The notes: generated from the sequence alone by a model not told the origin. Counted from the first letter of the stretch, positions 43,600 to 55,567 are shown. The stretch is DNA of 64,000 bases from Adiantum capillus-veneris (GCA_014529385.2 CM043959.1:91927529-91991528), one strand, 5' to 3'. Made by a program: numbers and translations.

Positions 43600-46015
43600 C
43601 TTGCTATCCATCTCGCAGTAGCTGGTTAACTCTCTTCAGCTCGGCTATTTCCTTGAGCAATTCTTCCTCTCTTTGTACCCACATTAATGCAAGGTCTCTG
43701 CGTTGTGAATGCTCCAGCTTTAGCTCTAGCTCAAGATCTTTATTCTTTTTCTCTAGTGATTTATACACTTTGTCTGTACCTTTGATCGAGGCAACTGTGG
43801 AATTTTCTCTTATCTGTCGCACAAAGATTGCCTGATTATTGATCCTCTGCTTTGAATATTGCAATGAGATGTTTGCTACTTCTAGTTGTACTTGGATCTT
43901 CTGAACTGACAGAGTTGTAGTTAAGAGTTCGTTAGTAACCTTTGTCAGCTGTTCGTCTTTGGTTTTGCAGGCATCTATTAACTTCATGAGAAGTTTGCCT
44001 AACTCTTCCATTTCCTTTTGCTATTTTTCTTGAGCTAGCTGGTGTTGTTCAGCTTCAACTTTTAATTCTTGGACTTGTTTTTATAGAGCAGTGATGACAT
44101 TTAATCTGTCCTCTAAATCTCCTTGGAGAGCTTTGATCACCATTTCCAATTCTCTAGCCTTGGTACTGCGGCTAAGTGCTTCTGATCTCATTTTTTCTGT
44201 CTTCTCCTGCATCTGCTTTGCATATTCATTTACTTGGAGAATCACCTTATCAATTGTCTGTCAGTCTTAAGTTCTGTGGGTTGCCTAGATGTTTCGGCAA
44301 TCTCTTGTGATTCTCTTGGTGGGGGTGTGGCGGCTGTTTGTTCCTTCCCTTGAGGCTGTGCTTGGACCTATTCTGCTTTGTTTTTTTGAGGCTTCGTAGA
44401 TGCCTTGGTTGTTTCCTGCTGAATGGTGGGAGATGGGATTTCCTCTATTTCTTGTTCCTTTGTTTGCTCAAACCTTGTGGACTCTTCTAATGCAGAACTT
44501 GCTGCCCTTTTTGGCTTTGGTTCTTTTGCTTTAGCTTGGTCAGAAGTAGTTGTTGCTTGTGAAAAATCTGTTGTCTCTTGTGGTTCAGGCTCCTTTTCTT
44601 TGGTTGGCGTGCCCTCTATAGGTCTATCTATTGGTGATGGTGGAGGGGTTGGCATGGGGTGGTCGTGTTGTGATGTAGCAGGTGAAGACCGTTGAGGAGA
44701 CATCTCACTTTGGTCGTGCTGGGTCTCACCTTGGTTTGTCGTGTGAGCTTGTTTTTTCTTGCTCGGATGCATCTTCTCTAGCTTTTCTTTTTGCTTCTTG
44801 AGCTTTTAATGCCTCTCCTTCAGCATACATGCATTCCAAAAAGTATGTGGGGTCTTCAGCCTCTTTCCTAGTAGGGTGCTTTGTTCTTGGTCCTTTTACT
44901 TCTTTAGGAACCCACTTTGCAGGGTCCTCTCCTCAGCTTGGTGGCTTCGTTCATAAGTGTGCTTCTCCCTTTCAAACCTTGATTTCTTCTGTTGAGGCTC
45001 CTCTTCGTGTGCGGCTACTGCTTTTCTTTTCATTTCTTCAATGCGAGCACTTTTCTCCTTGTTGTGTGAGATCTCATTGCCATGTGCTTCATGAGAGCTC
45101 TCTGCTGATTCTTCATCGGATTTGTAAGTCCTTTTGGTGGACCTTGTGGTTCAAGGAGATAGCTGTGCAGACACAATCCATGTGTTCTGATCTGGGGCAG
45201 GTGCCAAGTTTTTTGCCATGCCGATAGCATGGTATGCTATTCTTGTAAGTACTTTAGGTGCTCCCATATAAGTTATCTTGCCCTCTTTCTTTGTACCTTT
45301 TAGTGTGGATAACACATACTGTGCGTGGTCGATGGGTTGCCTGGTTGTCGACTTTAACACGTGTAAATGTAGTCACAACTGCATGATGATTGGGTGTTGT
45401 GTATCTTGGAGGTCTCTTTGCGAGAAAGTGGAAGTGTTGGTGATATAATATTTCTTGTTCTTCCACTTGCTTCTGAATGAGATCGGCAAAATTTACCGCA
45501 ACAGTCTCCTTGGTGAAAGTGCCTGCTGTCTTTTTGTCTCTAGCCCTCATGGTCATCCCTTCTGTCGGCAACTTGAGAGCTTCAACCACTATTTATTTTG
45601 ACATGACTACTTCAACTTTGTGCCCTTGCTGGTCAGTAATCTGGGCTGTTCCATCTTCTTTGATTGTGGACAGGAGCTCATAGGCTTTCTGAAAATCCAC
45701 ACCAGATGGCTCTTGTTCGTAGAATTCTCTAAGTCCAAGAGGTCTATTAAATTCTTTTATTTCTGGCTTTGCCGTGACACTGTAGACCTCTTTTGGCAAA
45801 AGCTTTAGTTCTACCTGATGTCCTTCTTCACTTTTGAATCTACCTGTGAAAACTGTTGCATTGTTCTCCTCCAACTGTTCTTTTGATAGATAGGTTGCTT
45901 TGACTGTTTTTACTAAACTGGGGTCCAGTTGGTTTAGTAGCTCTTGCGGCTTCTCTTTTTGAGTGACCCTCCTCGTGGCTTTCTCCACAGCTTGCATGGC
46001 TTCTGTTAAATGCAT
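43600..46015 (-). pseudogene. large accessory ORF of the gypsy element (unknown function)
   Basis: Starts at 46015 (MHLTEAMQAVEKATRRVTQK). It runs past TAA at 45593-45595 and a frameshift near 45360, through FADLIQKQVEEQEILYHQHF and TYMGAPKVLTRIAYHAIGMA. A Lys/Glu/Pro/Thr-rich region (44368-44772, with PTPPPSPIDRP) follows, ending in a strong coiled coil (43604-44011, LELELKLEHSQRRDLALMW). Several more stops lie between. No retroviral enzyme motif is visible. The position just before the 3' LTR is where some plant gypsy elements carry an extra ORF. I do not recognise the protein. Confidence 0.45.
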
Positions 46016-48640
46016 AGGGTGTCAAAGTTAGAAAATTTTACAGATTCCTCTCTGAAATGTCCTTCAGTTTAAATTGCCAACAAATTGAGTCCAATTTGAA
46101 ATCAATTTTTGAACATGCATAGATGCATAAAAACATGTAAAGATCAAATTCTTGAAGTTCAAGCAAAAATTTGCACAAAAGTAAATAATCGTGATTATTT
46201 ATAGCTGAGGAATTTTTTCAACTTTTTGCAATTTTGGTATTATAGGCTTGAAGTATATATCAAATAGATGCTCTGAGTAAAATATGGGCTCATCTGAGTG
46301 CACAGAGTGAAAATGGTGCCAGAATAAGGCTTTAGGTCTCTGAAACAATAGATATAAAAGAAATTTGAGATTTTGAGCTCCAAATTTGTTCAAAATTGGT
46401 AAGTGGACTTAGGAAATCATGTGCTTTGGTCCCATGAAGTCAAAGTTGCAATTTCCTCCCATCTTGGCCAAAATGTAGCTAACTGCAATTATTAACTTTT
46501 TTATCAAAATGAACAATTTTTGAAGCAACTTGGTTCTAGGCATGATGTAGACTGTGTGTATGAGATTTGAGGTGATTTGGATCAAAAAATGTGACACATA
46601 ACTCAGAGATTAGTTTGAAAGGATCTCCTTATATTTTTCTTGGCAATTTTCCAAGTTATCATTGATCAATTTGTCTCATACTTGAAATGTGGCATGTAAT
46701 AGGTGTACACAAGTGATAGACGAGGTAATGATACCATTTTTAAGCCAAAATATTACAAAAGTAAATAATGGTGATTATTTACAGGTGTCAACATTTTCTT
46801 GCAAAACTTGAAAATTTGACCTAAACATATTCTATACACCTAAAACAAGTTCTAAGTTGAATTTGGTAAAGTTTTGTGTTTCCAGTATCACTTCGTGCTT
46901 TGTCGACTTTGAAATCATTGATTTTTGTGACTACATGGCATGCAGAGTTGTTTAGTCACTTTTGAGGCTATGGATTTGTCCACGACATAGTCCTGAAGCA
47001 ACTCATCCAATTTTGGCCCATTTGGAGTCAGTTTGACCTCGTATGTTAAATTTGACGCTTTGTAGCCTTCGAGCTTTTTGAGGACTTGGCTTGATTGATT
47101 TTATGAAACCAACCATATACATTGTATATACACCCCGTATATAAGCTGTCTGTGGAGTCAAAATCCAATTTTGGCATTTGCCAAAAACCTAGCTTTTCTA
47201 CTTGGGACCCCCCTCGACCCCTGCCAAATGGTCAACTGGTGATATTGAAGTGTTCTATTATGTTAGGGCATGCTACAGCTCAAGTCTCGTCCGATTTGGT
47301 TGAGTTGACAGGCCGCTATGGTCAATTTTTGGTCGTAGGTCTTCGTGTACTGCTCTGATTCTAGGGTTTTTTTCAAGGGTTTAGACTAGCTACCAACCGT
47401 ACAAAATGGATCATTGATAAGTATAAAACTTACCCCTCATGTCTCGTGTAAGACGGTGCTATAAAGAGGCAACTGTGGACTCTAGAAAATGCGTGAGAAG
47501 AAGGTCGAAAAGCTCTCTCTCCAAAGGCAACAAGTGAAAATGAGGTGGTTTTAGCCTACCGTGGGTATCTATACTCTGACTTCCCGAACCATTTTTTCCC
47601 AAATTCCCATGTTACTCTACTAGGCAGTGAAATCTATGTTAGAGTCAAATTTTCTTCAATCGGATTCTTGTAGCTCATTCTGCAAGAATTTTGCAAAAGT
47701 AGGTTTGGTCGCCTAATTTAGGCTTCTCGCTTCTATCTGCCGATTTGATTGAAATTTTTTGTGTTTGTCCGCCTTGTTCTTCTGATCATTAGTGTGTCTT
47801 TTGCTTTTCCATCTGAGCTCATTTGCTATTTATTATTATTTTTGACGTGTTTATTAAAAAATCAAGGAAAATAACAAAATGCGCTAAAAAGGTAAAGTGA
47901 AAATCCAATAATTAAAAATATCTATTGAAAAACACAGCTTTATTGTTTTTTGTTGGATTTCTCCATTTTTAAGTCTCAATATCAAGAAAAATGATGAAAA
48001 ATAACAAAAAAGGACTAATTTTTGATGACTTTTTGATAGTATATACACTATGTACACTCATCGAAAAGATATTATCAGTTAAATTTTCCCCTAATGATGA
48101 TTTATAATGGCATTATTCGGTAATTTTGCAAAAAATCACACATTAACATCAAACTCTTTCCTCCCTCTTCAAACATTACCCTTAACTACTTAGTTCCCTT
48201 CCACCCCTCCTAGATGGCGTATTTCGGGACGACTGTGTGCATCGGTTGAACAATTGTGTCTATGCATAGCCTTGGTTGGCTGTACCATGCTTTGAAGATC
48301 AATGCAGTTCAAACCGTCATGCTGTGCAAGAGTTGGGTCTTGAGTAATTAACTCAAGGGTTTCTGATGTCGAGGTTTTCTGATGATGTTTGCCAAAGAGA
48401 AAATCTTGTAGCTAGTGTGGCCTTTGCTTGATTGTACCCTCAGGATGCTTTGGCATGCTGATTTCCTGAGCTGTTGGTATCAATAATGACTACTGGCGAA
48501 CTTTTAGTCGCCATTGATATCTTGGTTTGTCTTGGACAGAATGGTGTGGTTGAGTCGTCTGCGACTTAACTCCCTATTGGTTGATTGGTTTTGCAATTTG
48601 CGGAGAAGATAAGTGCTTTGTCTTCGTCCAAATCCATTTC
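46016..48640. other. non-coding stretch inside the gypsy element
   Basis: AT-rich, no convincing ORF. Two nearly identical short strings, ACAAAAGTAAATAAT(C/G)GTG followed by ATTATTTA, occur at about 46177 and 46756. A similar TTATT-AACA context also occurs in the LTRs. Confidence 0.5.
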
Positions 48641-48689
48641 GTGTTAGGCTTCTTTCTCAAAGATGCTCGTCGCTGTTTTTTGAACCTTG

Positions 48690-49270
48690 GTTCCATCTTC
48701 AGTACAGTAGATGATGTTTTGGGCACCCAGATTTGAATCGGCTTGTCCTTAAGCTGTGATTTTGGTACCCAAATTTGCCTCGCTCTTTGAATGCTACTTG
48801 TAGCATTTGCTTGTCAATAGGATGGATAAGATTGATTGCTTTGTTTCTTGCTTTGTTGATAACTTCCTTTCCATTTCTCCTTGATGGGCATAATTGGAAC
48901 AATGAGTTGTCCGCCTTTAAGTGATAGCTTGAACTGATTGGTATCCCAATCTGGTACTACCTTGTATGTCTGCATCCAAGCGATTCCAAGAATCATTTTC
49001 TCATTCATGTGTTCATCTGGTAAGCATAAAAATTGATGAGGGCATGAACATCCGTGTGCTATCACATTTAAGTTGACTACTCCCAAAGTTGGTGTTGGGT
49101 TCTTGTTGCATCCCTTGATAGTCGCTATTCCTGTTGTCAATGACTGAATTGTTGCTTTCTTGTATGTGGAATAACTGATTGCATTTACTTGAGCTCCTGT
49201 GTTGACCAATGCATTTGTGCTATGGTTGTTGAGCTATACTTTGATGCAAAGGTCCTTTCCATCTAACCAT
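48690..49270 (-). pseudogene. retropepsin-like domain downstream of integrase, with IWVPK repeats
   Basis: On the minus strand: TNALVNTGAQVNAISYSTY, where Asn replaces the catalytic Asp of DTGA, then VVNLNVIAHG, FLCLPDEHMNEKMILGIAWM and a linker. Just after the frame stop the motif IWVPK occurs twice (about 48770 and 48730). The fold order (active-site loop, flap region, ILG near the end) fits a retropepsin domain, but the Asp-to-Asn change would abolish catalysis. Confidence 0.55.
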
Positions 49271-49439
49271 TCATCATCTGTTGACATTGCATCTTTCTGC
49301 AATTCCCATTGTCGGTCATCTATTTCCAGAGTGTTGATGGGAATAGGTATTTGTTGATTCTTGAGAGAAACTTTCCTTTTGAGTACCCGAAATCGAGCTT
49401 CTTCTTGGGCTTCATCAATAACCTACTATTGTTTTATCT

Positions 49440-49700
49440 TTCTTTGCTTAGCTACATGCATTCTTTCTAGCAATTCATTGGTTGGTGAAAAATTGTACTT
49501 CTTTAAATGACATCCACTAATCCAATTAGCCATCGGTTCACCATCTAGGGTGCACAACTTAACTGCTCCACTTGGAGATACATCTTCGATGACAAATGGT
49601 CTATTTTCCTTTTCTTAAACTTGGAAATGTGTTGCTTAAGGAAATAGACTAAAACTAAGTCCCTTTCTTTGAAGATTTTTGTAATTAGATGGGAATCAAA
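49440..49700 (-). pseudogene. Ty3/gypsy integrase C-terminal module
   Basis: On the minus strand FKERDLVLVYFLKQHISKFK is followed, after a small shift, by RPFVIEDVSPSGAVKLCTLD and NWISGCHLKKYNFSP. This is the GPY/F-type module that ends gypsy integrases. Two consecutive stops follow (KQ**). The integrase core is absent to the right. Confidence 0.65.
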
Positions 49701-49818
49701 AAACTCTTATGTGATTTTACAAACACAAGAGTGGGTGTTATAACTTGTGGATGATGGTACCAACCATTTTGGTTACTTTTTCTCACATTGTCTCTTTATT
49801 GCTTGATTTTTTGTGCAG

Positions 49819-51568
49819 GTGGAATTTTACAGGCGGTTTTAGGAAATGCATCCGACGGTGCGCATTTTGTTGAGATGGTTTGAGAATTTGAAGCCCTTTT
49901 TTGTTCGAAAATTGCAGGACCGCAATATCTACTGCTGCAAGTATAACGTGCAAGCTATCTACTTGCAAGAATCTTTCAACCAAATGTGTCAAGTTAGGTT
50001 TGGAGTAAATGGAGGCTCTTATCAGTGTGCTTGTGATGTTTGTGACCCTGCAGTAAGTGCCAGTATATGTGTGGCTGCAAAGTCAACATTTGAGAGCCTC
50101 ACAACACTATGGGAGTCCTTTTTGTGTCTTGAACCAAAAGATTCCATGTTTCATTTACACATCTGCTTGATGGGAAAATGTGATCAGTGCGATGCCAAAC
50201 AACTTAAATGTTGTCCTTTTGAAGTACATAATGACAACTTTTAGGTGGCTGCAAAGGTTTTTGTTGGTGTGGAGACACGATCCATAGATGAAGATGGCCA
50301 GCACCACAAAAGGAAAGATCTTGTTATTCAGCAGATTGGGTGCTCCACTTTCATTTCATTCATGTAAGACAAGCTGACCAAGTTTATCAAACATAACTAC
50401 ATCTACAGATGGCAGGCCAACCAATTCAAAGAGTATCTATAGAGTTTTCCAAGTGATGTGGTTGCCTCTATCGTGGACTTTGTAGAAACTTACAGTTTTA
50501 AAATTCAGACTGAGATCCAATCCATGCACTGGTATTCTAGTGAGGTGAGCATTTTGGTCCACATCTGCTATGTGCGCTCGACAATGGGCAACATCATAAA
50601 GATTCTCTTTTTTTATATATCCAAGGACAATGTGCATGACACATTGTTCGTTCAACACTGCTTCCTTTTGCATGATCAATGGTTGAAGGATCAGGGTTTT
50701 TGTTTAAAGTGACACTAGGTATGGTCTGATGGTGCAACATCACAATTCAAAGCACGACAGCCTTTCTTTTTTGCTGCACAACTTACTGGGCTTGAGATGA
50801 TGCACAACTATTTTGGGTCAGGTCATGGAAAAGGTGAACATGACGGTGCTGGCGTGGTCATAAAGAGGGCATTAACCCATGGGCAATTGAAGGTGGATGG
50901 ACACCCCCTGTATAATGTAGCAATAGTGGTCAATTACCTCACCCTAATGAAAAATAGTAAAGACTGTTGGTCATCCACAAACAAGGTTGATAGGATCTTC
51001 TAGGAAATCAAGGTGGGTGATGTGCTGAGAGATATAGAATGGGATTGAAAGAAAATCAGTTGATCACGTTCGATGCATTGTGTGAATGGTTTCTCTTCAA
51101 CATATATGACTGCACTGAGGTGTAGAAATCTGTCCTGCTTCTGTGCATGGTCGATGGAGAAGATGTGCAAACAAAGCTCACGTAGAAGCATGACAGTACT
51201 TGAGGATCATACCAACAGAGCCTAACATAGATGAAGATATTTCAAGTGACGAGGAGATTGATGCACCTATGCATGTTGGCCATCATGATGATTTAAGCAA
51301 TGCCTTACGAGTTGGAGATAACTTTGCAGTCAAAGCTAAGGAGGAAGACTCTGATTTTTATATACTGAGGTGTTGCACAAAGAAGAGGCTATCCACCACG
51401 ACTCAGAAGGATGAGTGGCACAATCAGATAAAGAAGAACTCTTACTATGTTGAGGGACACTTTTATGATAAAGTCAAGGGACGCTCCGATTGATATGTGT
51501 TATTAGATGATAGGCCTCTTGGTTCCATGTATTTGTGCCTAGTTCAATGCCTTAAGTTCCCCTTGTAA
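49819..51568 (+). pseudogene. putative transposon-derived protein with SDG...QFK...HGKG..DGAG signature
   Basis: A 3' splice site (TTTTTTGTGCAG ending at 49818) opens a frame that stays in register to about 51003 despite stops (49840, 50242 and several more). Conserved-looking parts: ENLKPFFVRKLQDRNIYCCK, paired Cys motifs (CACDVCD, CDQCDAKQLKCC), VDFVETYSFKIQTEIQS, VQHCFLLHDQW, and WSDGATSQFKARQ ... FGSGHGKGEHDGAGVVIKRA. A shifted C-terminal part (51200-51568) reads LRVGDNFAVKAKEEDSDFYI. I recall this SDG/HGKG pattern from multi-copy plant and animal proteins that look like DDE transposases, but cannot name the family. The copy is broken. Confidence 0.5.
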
Positions 51569-51909
51569 TGAGCCTAATGTCTACACTTTGAGTGATACCC
51601 TGTATGAGCATATTGGATAACAACATGCCCTCTGATACCAAGCCTATTTAAAACACATTGACCTCATAAATTATACTTGGGTACCGCTTTCTTGTATCTG
51701 TTCCTCACAAAAAAATATGTTCCTCATCCAAAAGCTGAAGTGTTTTTGACACTTTTATATTCTTTTGAGTACATGTAACTTACAAATTTCCATCCACTTG
51801 CAAGTGCTTTAAACTACCTTCAACCAGATTTTACAAAAATATCTAGCCCTTTAAGCCACCCAAAAGTTGTTAAGACACCCTTATATACGTAGTTTCAATA
51901 TCATTGACC

Positions 51910-52575
51910 ACCTACAAGTGCTATCTAAACCACTAGCAAGTGGTTCAGAACCTTTTCCAAACTACTTGCAAGTGGAGGAGAAGACCCAACAAGTGATCTA
52001 GAAGCCCTTTGCAAGTTCTTTAGAACCACTTGCTTGTATATGTAGTTTTAATCTCATAGACCACATGCAAGTGCTATCTAAACCACTAACAATTGGTTTT
52101 GAACCACTATCAAGTGCTATCTTAACCACTAGGACTAGCTAGTGGTTTTGAACCACTAGCTAGTCCTATCTTAACCACTAGAAAGTGGTTCAAAACCACT
52201 TTCAAGTGGTTCTTAACCACTAGCAAGTGTTATCTTAACCACTGTAAAAAGGCTATCTTAACCACTGCAAGTGGTTCTGAACCATTGGAAAGAGGTTCTC
52301 AACCACTGGCAAGTGCTATCTTTACCACTAGAAAAAGGTTCAGAACCACTGCAAGTGGTTCAGAACCATTGGAAAGTGCTATCTTAATCAGTAGCAAGTG
52401 GTTCAGAACCACTTTCAAAGTGCTTGCAAGCCTGAATAGAAGACCTAGAAAGTGGTCCAGAAGGCTGTTGCAAGTGGTTTAGAACCTCTTTCAAGTGGTT
52501 ATTAACCACGTGCTAGTGGCTACCAGCTTACATAATGCAAATGGTTTTCAACCACTTGCATGTGGTCCACAGTTC
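51910..52575. repeat. minisatellite of short palindromic units (AACCACT..AGTGGTT)
   Basis: Roughly 15-20 imperfect copies of AACCACTNGCAAGTGGTTC and related half-units (CAAGTGCTATCTTAACCACT), spaced 20-50 bp. Most full units contain the inverted pair AACCACT/AGTGGTT with a short spacer. Confidence 0.85.
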
Positions 52576-53404
52576 ACAAGTGATATATCTTACACTTCTG
52601 CCCACTAATCGTTGATTTTTATCTTCTACCAAATCCCTAAGAAAAACTGCTAAAACAATTTAAAATCAACTTATAATATGACATCTTGCAAGGAACACAA
52701 CAAAATGGTCGATTGAATAGCAAATCATGTTTCTACATTAGAAATCGGTATAAAATTCCGCAATACAATGTTGATTTTTTTTCCATCTTACAAAACAAAA
52801 GAAGTCCTCATCATGAGTTACACTATCAAACTCATCATGGGTATCTACATACATGATCACACGTACACAACTCTTAAGATTTTTGTTCAGACAAGAGATC
52901 AGAATGTGGCCTTTTATAACGTGGTTGTGGAGGTAGCACTTTGCCTTTGCCACTTGATAATGTTTCCCTCACAGATTCAACGTTTTGAAGTTGCTGCCAC
53001 CTTCTTCTTCTAGCATCTAGTTTACAAACAATAATAAACTTAGATCAATTTTTTGTTTTCTTCCACTCATAGATAAATGGTAAAACTTCATGATGCATAA
53101 ACTTCTCGCATTGGTCTTCCATTTGGTCCTCTAGAGAAGGCAAGATAACATAGAAGTCTTCATTGTTCAAGTAGCACTTGGGATATTTGTCATCTAGCAG
53201 AGGGTGTTATCTTTGTTGAATTGTGCAAAACTCTTTCCAAAAAGTGTCCAAGACTAGAAAGAGAATTTGTTCCCCTTGCTCGTCAAGCCATGAGATTCTA
53301 CTATATGCCTCCTTTGCAATCCACCCATTCAAGCACCTGTGGACCTGAGAAAATCACAATTCTAATCTCTTTTTCAGGTCTTGGTAGGGGCTTGTGTTCC
53401 AAAC
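52576..53404. other. intergenic, nothing recognised
   Basis: No supported gene. A 71-codon minus frame (52738-52953) has no recognisable motif. Confidence 0.45.
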
Positions 53405-54325
53405 TGTTGCAGCAAGCTAACACGGACACCATTTTTTGGAGTTCTCCTTGTAAAAAATTATTAATTTGATAAATCGGGAATATTGTAACTCCTATTCTCT
53501 TGGATAAACTTTGTAATTAATGAGCTGGGCTACAAGCTTCTAGATTGTATCAGCCAGTCATTTTCCAGCTTTGGTAGAACTCCAGATTATTAGTTTTGAC
53601 CACCCAAAAACCTTGGCTAAGATATAAAAGACAATTTTTGTAAGTTTTTTTATAAGTTTTTAGATAAGAAATACACAGCGTGAGCTAACGGCGCTCACTC
53701 CTCTCCTTCTCGCGCTTCCAACTCCCTCTCCGGTTTTCACATTGTGATTGCGTTTGTTGCATTGCAACCGCTAGTAAGAGCTCTATGCATTGATGTAAGC
53801 ATTTCACGATATTTTGTAGCTTTTGGCGTCGCCAACCCGCGGCCTCTAATTTCATCATAACTAGGAATTTACACTTTTAAATCGAAAAAAAAGCATAGGC
53901 GGGGTATTGGGTCATCATTGCTAAGCATTTAGATGCATTCTGGGTCGAAAACAACTAGGTCAAAAATCCACTGCTGTTAATAATCGCGATTTTGGAGCTT
54001 GACCTAAAGTGGGTTTTGAGGCCATAGGAATGTGTGCTTAGGTCTTATAAACTTGTCCTAGAAGTTTCATTACGTTTGGATGTCATTTGATGCTATAACA
54101 AATGTGATTTGCTTGCCGATGAGCGATTGGCTTTTGGTGATTTCAGCCATTTGAGTGTAGCTTGAGTTAGATGCGAGTTGTTAGTTGTTTTCCAAGAGAT
54201 TGACAACCTCTTGTAGCCTCTATGCACTAGTCGAGTCAGCTTCGTCCCATGGTTTGATAAATTAATCGTGGTTCTCGCTAATACTGCAATAAGATAGAAT
54301 GGTGAGGTTAGACATGCGTCCCACA
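53405..54325 (+). repeat. 921-bp LTR (L2), 5' LTR of a plus-strand Ty3/gypsy element
   Basis: Starts TGTTGCAGCAAGC and ends GCGTCCCACA. It has the same length as L1 with visible divergence, and is followed three bases later by a primer-binding site. Confidence 0.85.
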
Positions 54326-54327
54326 TT

Positions 54328-54345
54328 TGGCGCTGCTGTCGGGGA
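54328..54345 (+). other. gypsy primer-binding site
   Basis: TGGCGCTGCTGTCGGGGA closely resembles the TGGCGCCGTTGCCGGGGA primer-binding site common in plant Ty3/gypsy elements. Confidence 0.85.
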
Positions 54346-54598
54346 TCGAAGAGACCTAAAATAGGAAAAACCACGAGCTGTTGTGTAGTTATCCTTTAAC
54401 TTCCTCTAGGTTCGCCTAGAGTTCAAAACTTTCTTTTAGAAACCGCATAGCTTAAGATTGTTATCTTTTGCTGTGTTTCAATAGAAGTTAGAGCTACTAC
54501 TTGAGGATAAGGATGAGGAAGAAGGATTAAAGACTAATTTGAATGAAGTTGAAGATGACATTTCATTGCTAACTAAGAGATAATGACAAAGAGACAAG

Positions 54599-55567
54599 AT
54601 GATAGTCAACCCTACTCAAGTCCCAAGTGTTCCTAAGAGTCCCATAAAGCCTGTTATTGTGGTTCCAAAGAGTGACAAGTCCATTCTAGATGATATTGTT
54701 AAGGGAATGCAAGAGCTCAAGATAAAGCTTACAAGGATAGAAGAAAAGGGGAAACCATTAGGACAATCTACAAGGCAAAGACCTCAAAATAGAGAAGGCT
54801 TTGTAAATAGATGCATATGGTGTGATAGTACTGACCATGGAAGAAGGGATTGTAAAATTTTTAAAGACGCTTTGACAAAGGAGCTTGTTTTCTTTAAAGA
54901 TGGAAAAATTCACTTAAGTGAAACATGTAAGCTCTTGGGGACAAAATTGGGGAAAGGCAGGATGAAGAAACTAGTTGAGGACATGGCTGTTAGCCATGCC
55001 ATCTCAATGGTTGAGGCAGCCACCTATGGGTTGAAGGTGGATCCTATTAAGAAAAAAATATTAGTCAAAGTTGGAGAAGAGGAATCTAATGGTATTGGAG
55101 AGATATGGCTGTGCGCTATAGAGTTTGCTATGAAGGGTAAAATGACTTCAGAGGTTTTACATGAAGCTCAAGATTGCATTCAGCTTGAAACAAGTTGGAA
55201 TGACCCTATGGACTCTTTGTCAATGCATGCATACATTGCCAAATGTCAAGCAAATGAGGCCATTGTTGAAGAGAAATGTAGGCACGAGAATGGGGATGAA
55301 GGGCCTTCAAAACGGGCGATGAGGAGTGGAGGCAGAAATGACACAGTGCCTCCTAGATCACCTTCCCCGCAACAGATGTTTGTCCCCGAAGTGCCTATGC
55401 AAAAAGCCACTAAAGAAAACAAGAAGGATGGAACAAAATCCAAAGCAAAGGGTTCGGACTACAAACTCCAATCTGATATAGAGTTAGTAATAGATCTCAA
55501 AAAGGTTTTGGAAGAGAGGATTCTAAACAGTGTTAGCAGGTCACCGCAACGGACGTCTGCAACATAG
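54599..55567 (+). CDS. gypsy Gag C-terminal part with zinc knuckle
   Basis: An intact frame of 322 codons. After a Pro/Lys-rich start it has a CX2CX4HX4C knuckle (CIWCDSTDHGRRDC, about 54810-54855). Next come FFKDGKIHLSETCKLLGTKL and GKGRMKKLVEDMA, a pattern usual for Gag of this gypsy group, and then a charged tail. The N-terminal capsid domain expected between the primer-binding site and 54599 is not recognisable (only LLEDKDEEEGLKTNLNEVED). The frame stops at 55565-55567 and no protease or reverse transcriptase follows, so the element (53405 to about 55.6 kb) is truncated. Confidence 0.7.
   Translation: MIVNPTQVPSVPKSPIKPVIVVPKSDKSILDDIVKGMQELKIKLTRIEEKGKPLGQSTRQRPQNREGFVNRCIWCDSTDHGRRDCKIFKDALTKELVFFKDGKIHLSETCKLLGTKLGKGRMKKLVEDMAVSHAISMVEAATYGLKVDPIKKKILVKVGEEESNGIGEIWLCAIEFAMKGKMTSEVLHEAQDCIQLETSWNDPMDSLSMHAYIAKCQANEAIVEEKCRHENGDEGPSKRAMRSGGRNDTVPPRSPSPQQMFVPEVPMQKATKENKKDGTKSKAKGSDYKLQSDIELVIDLKKVLEERILNSVSRSPQRTSAT

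Larger units (their letters stand above)
41540..49740 (-). mobile_element. 5'-truncated Ty3/gypsy element, minus strand
   Basis: From right to left: integrase C-terminal module (about 49690-49440), retropepsin-like domain (about 49270-48814), a long non-coding stretch (46016-48640), a large accessory ORF (46015-43600), polypurine tract and the LTR L1. Gag, main protease, reverse transcriptase and integrase core are absent. The element stops where the SDG/HGKG-type pseudogene begins. That all parts belong to one element is an inference from their order and strand. Confidence 0.5.

Noticed and set aside
52285-52482. 65-codon ORF in the palindromic minisatellite
   Set aside because: Repetitive Ser/Arg/Thr sequence arising from the repeat units.
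51910-52575. CRISPR-like array
   Set aside because: Units are irregularly spaced, degenerate and without unique spacers, in a plant nuclear context.
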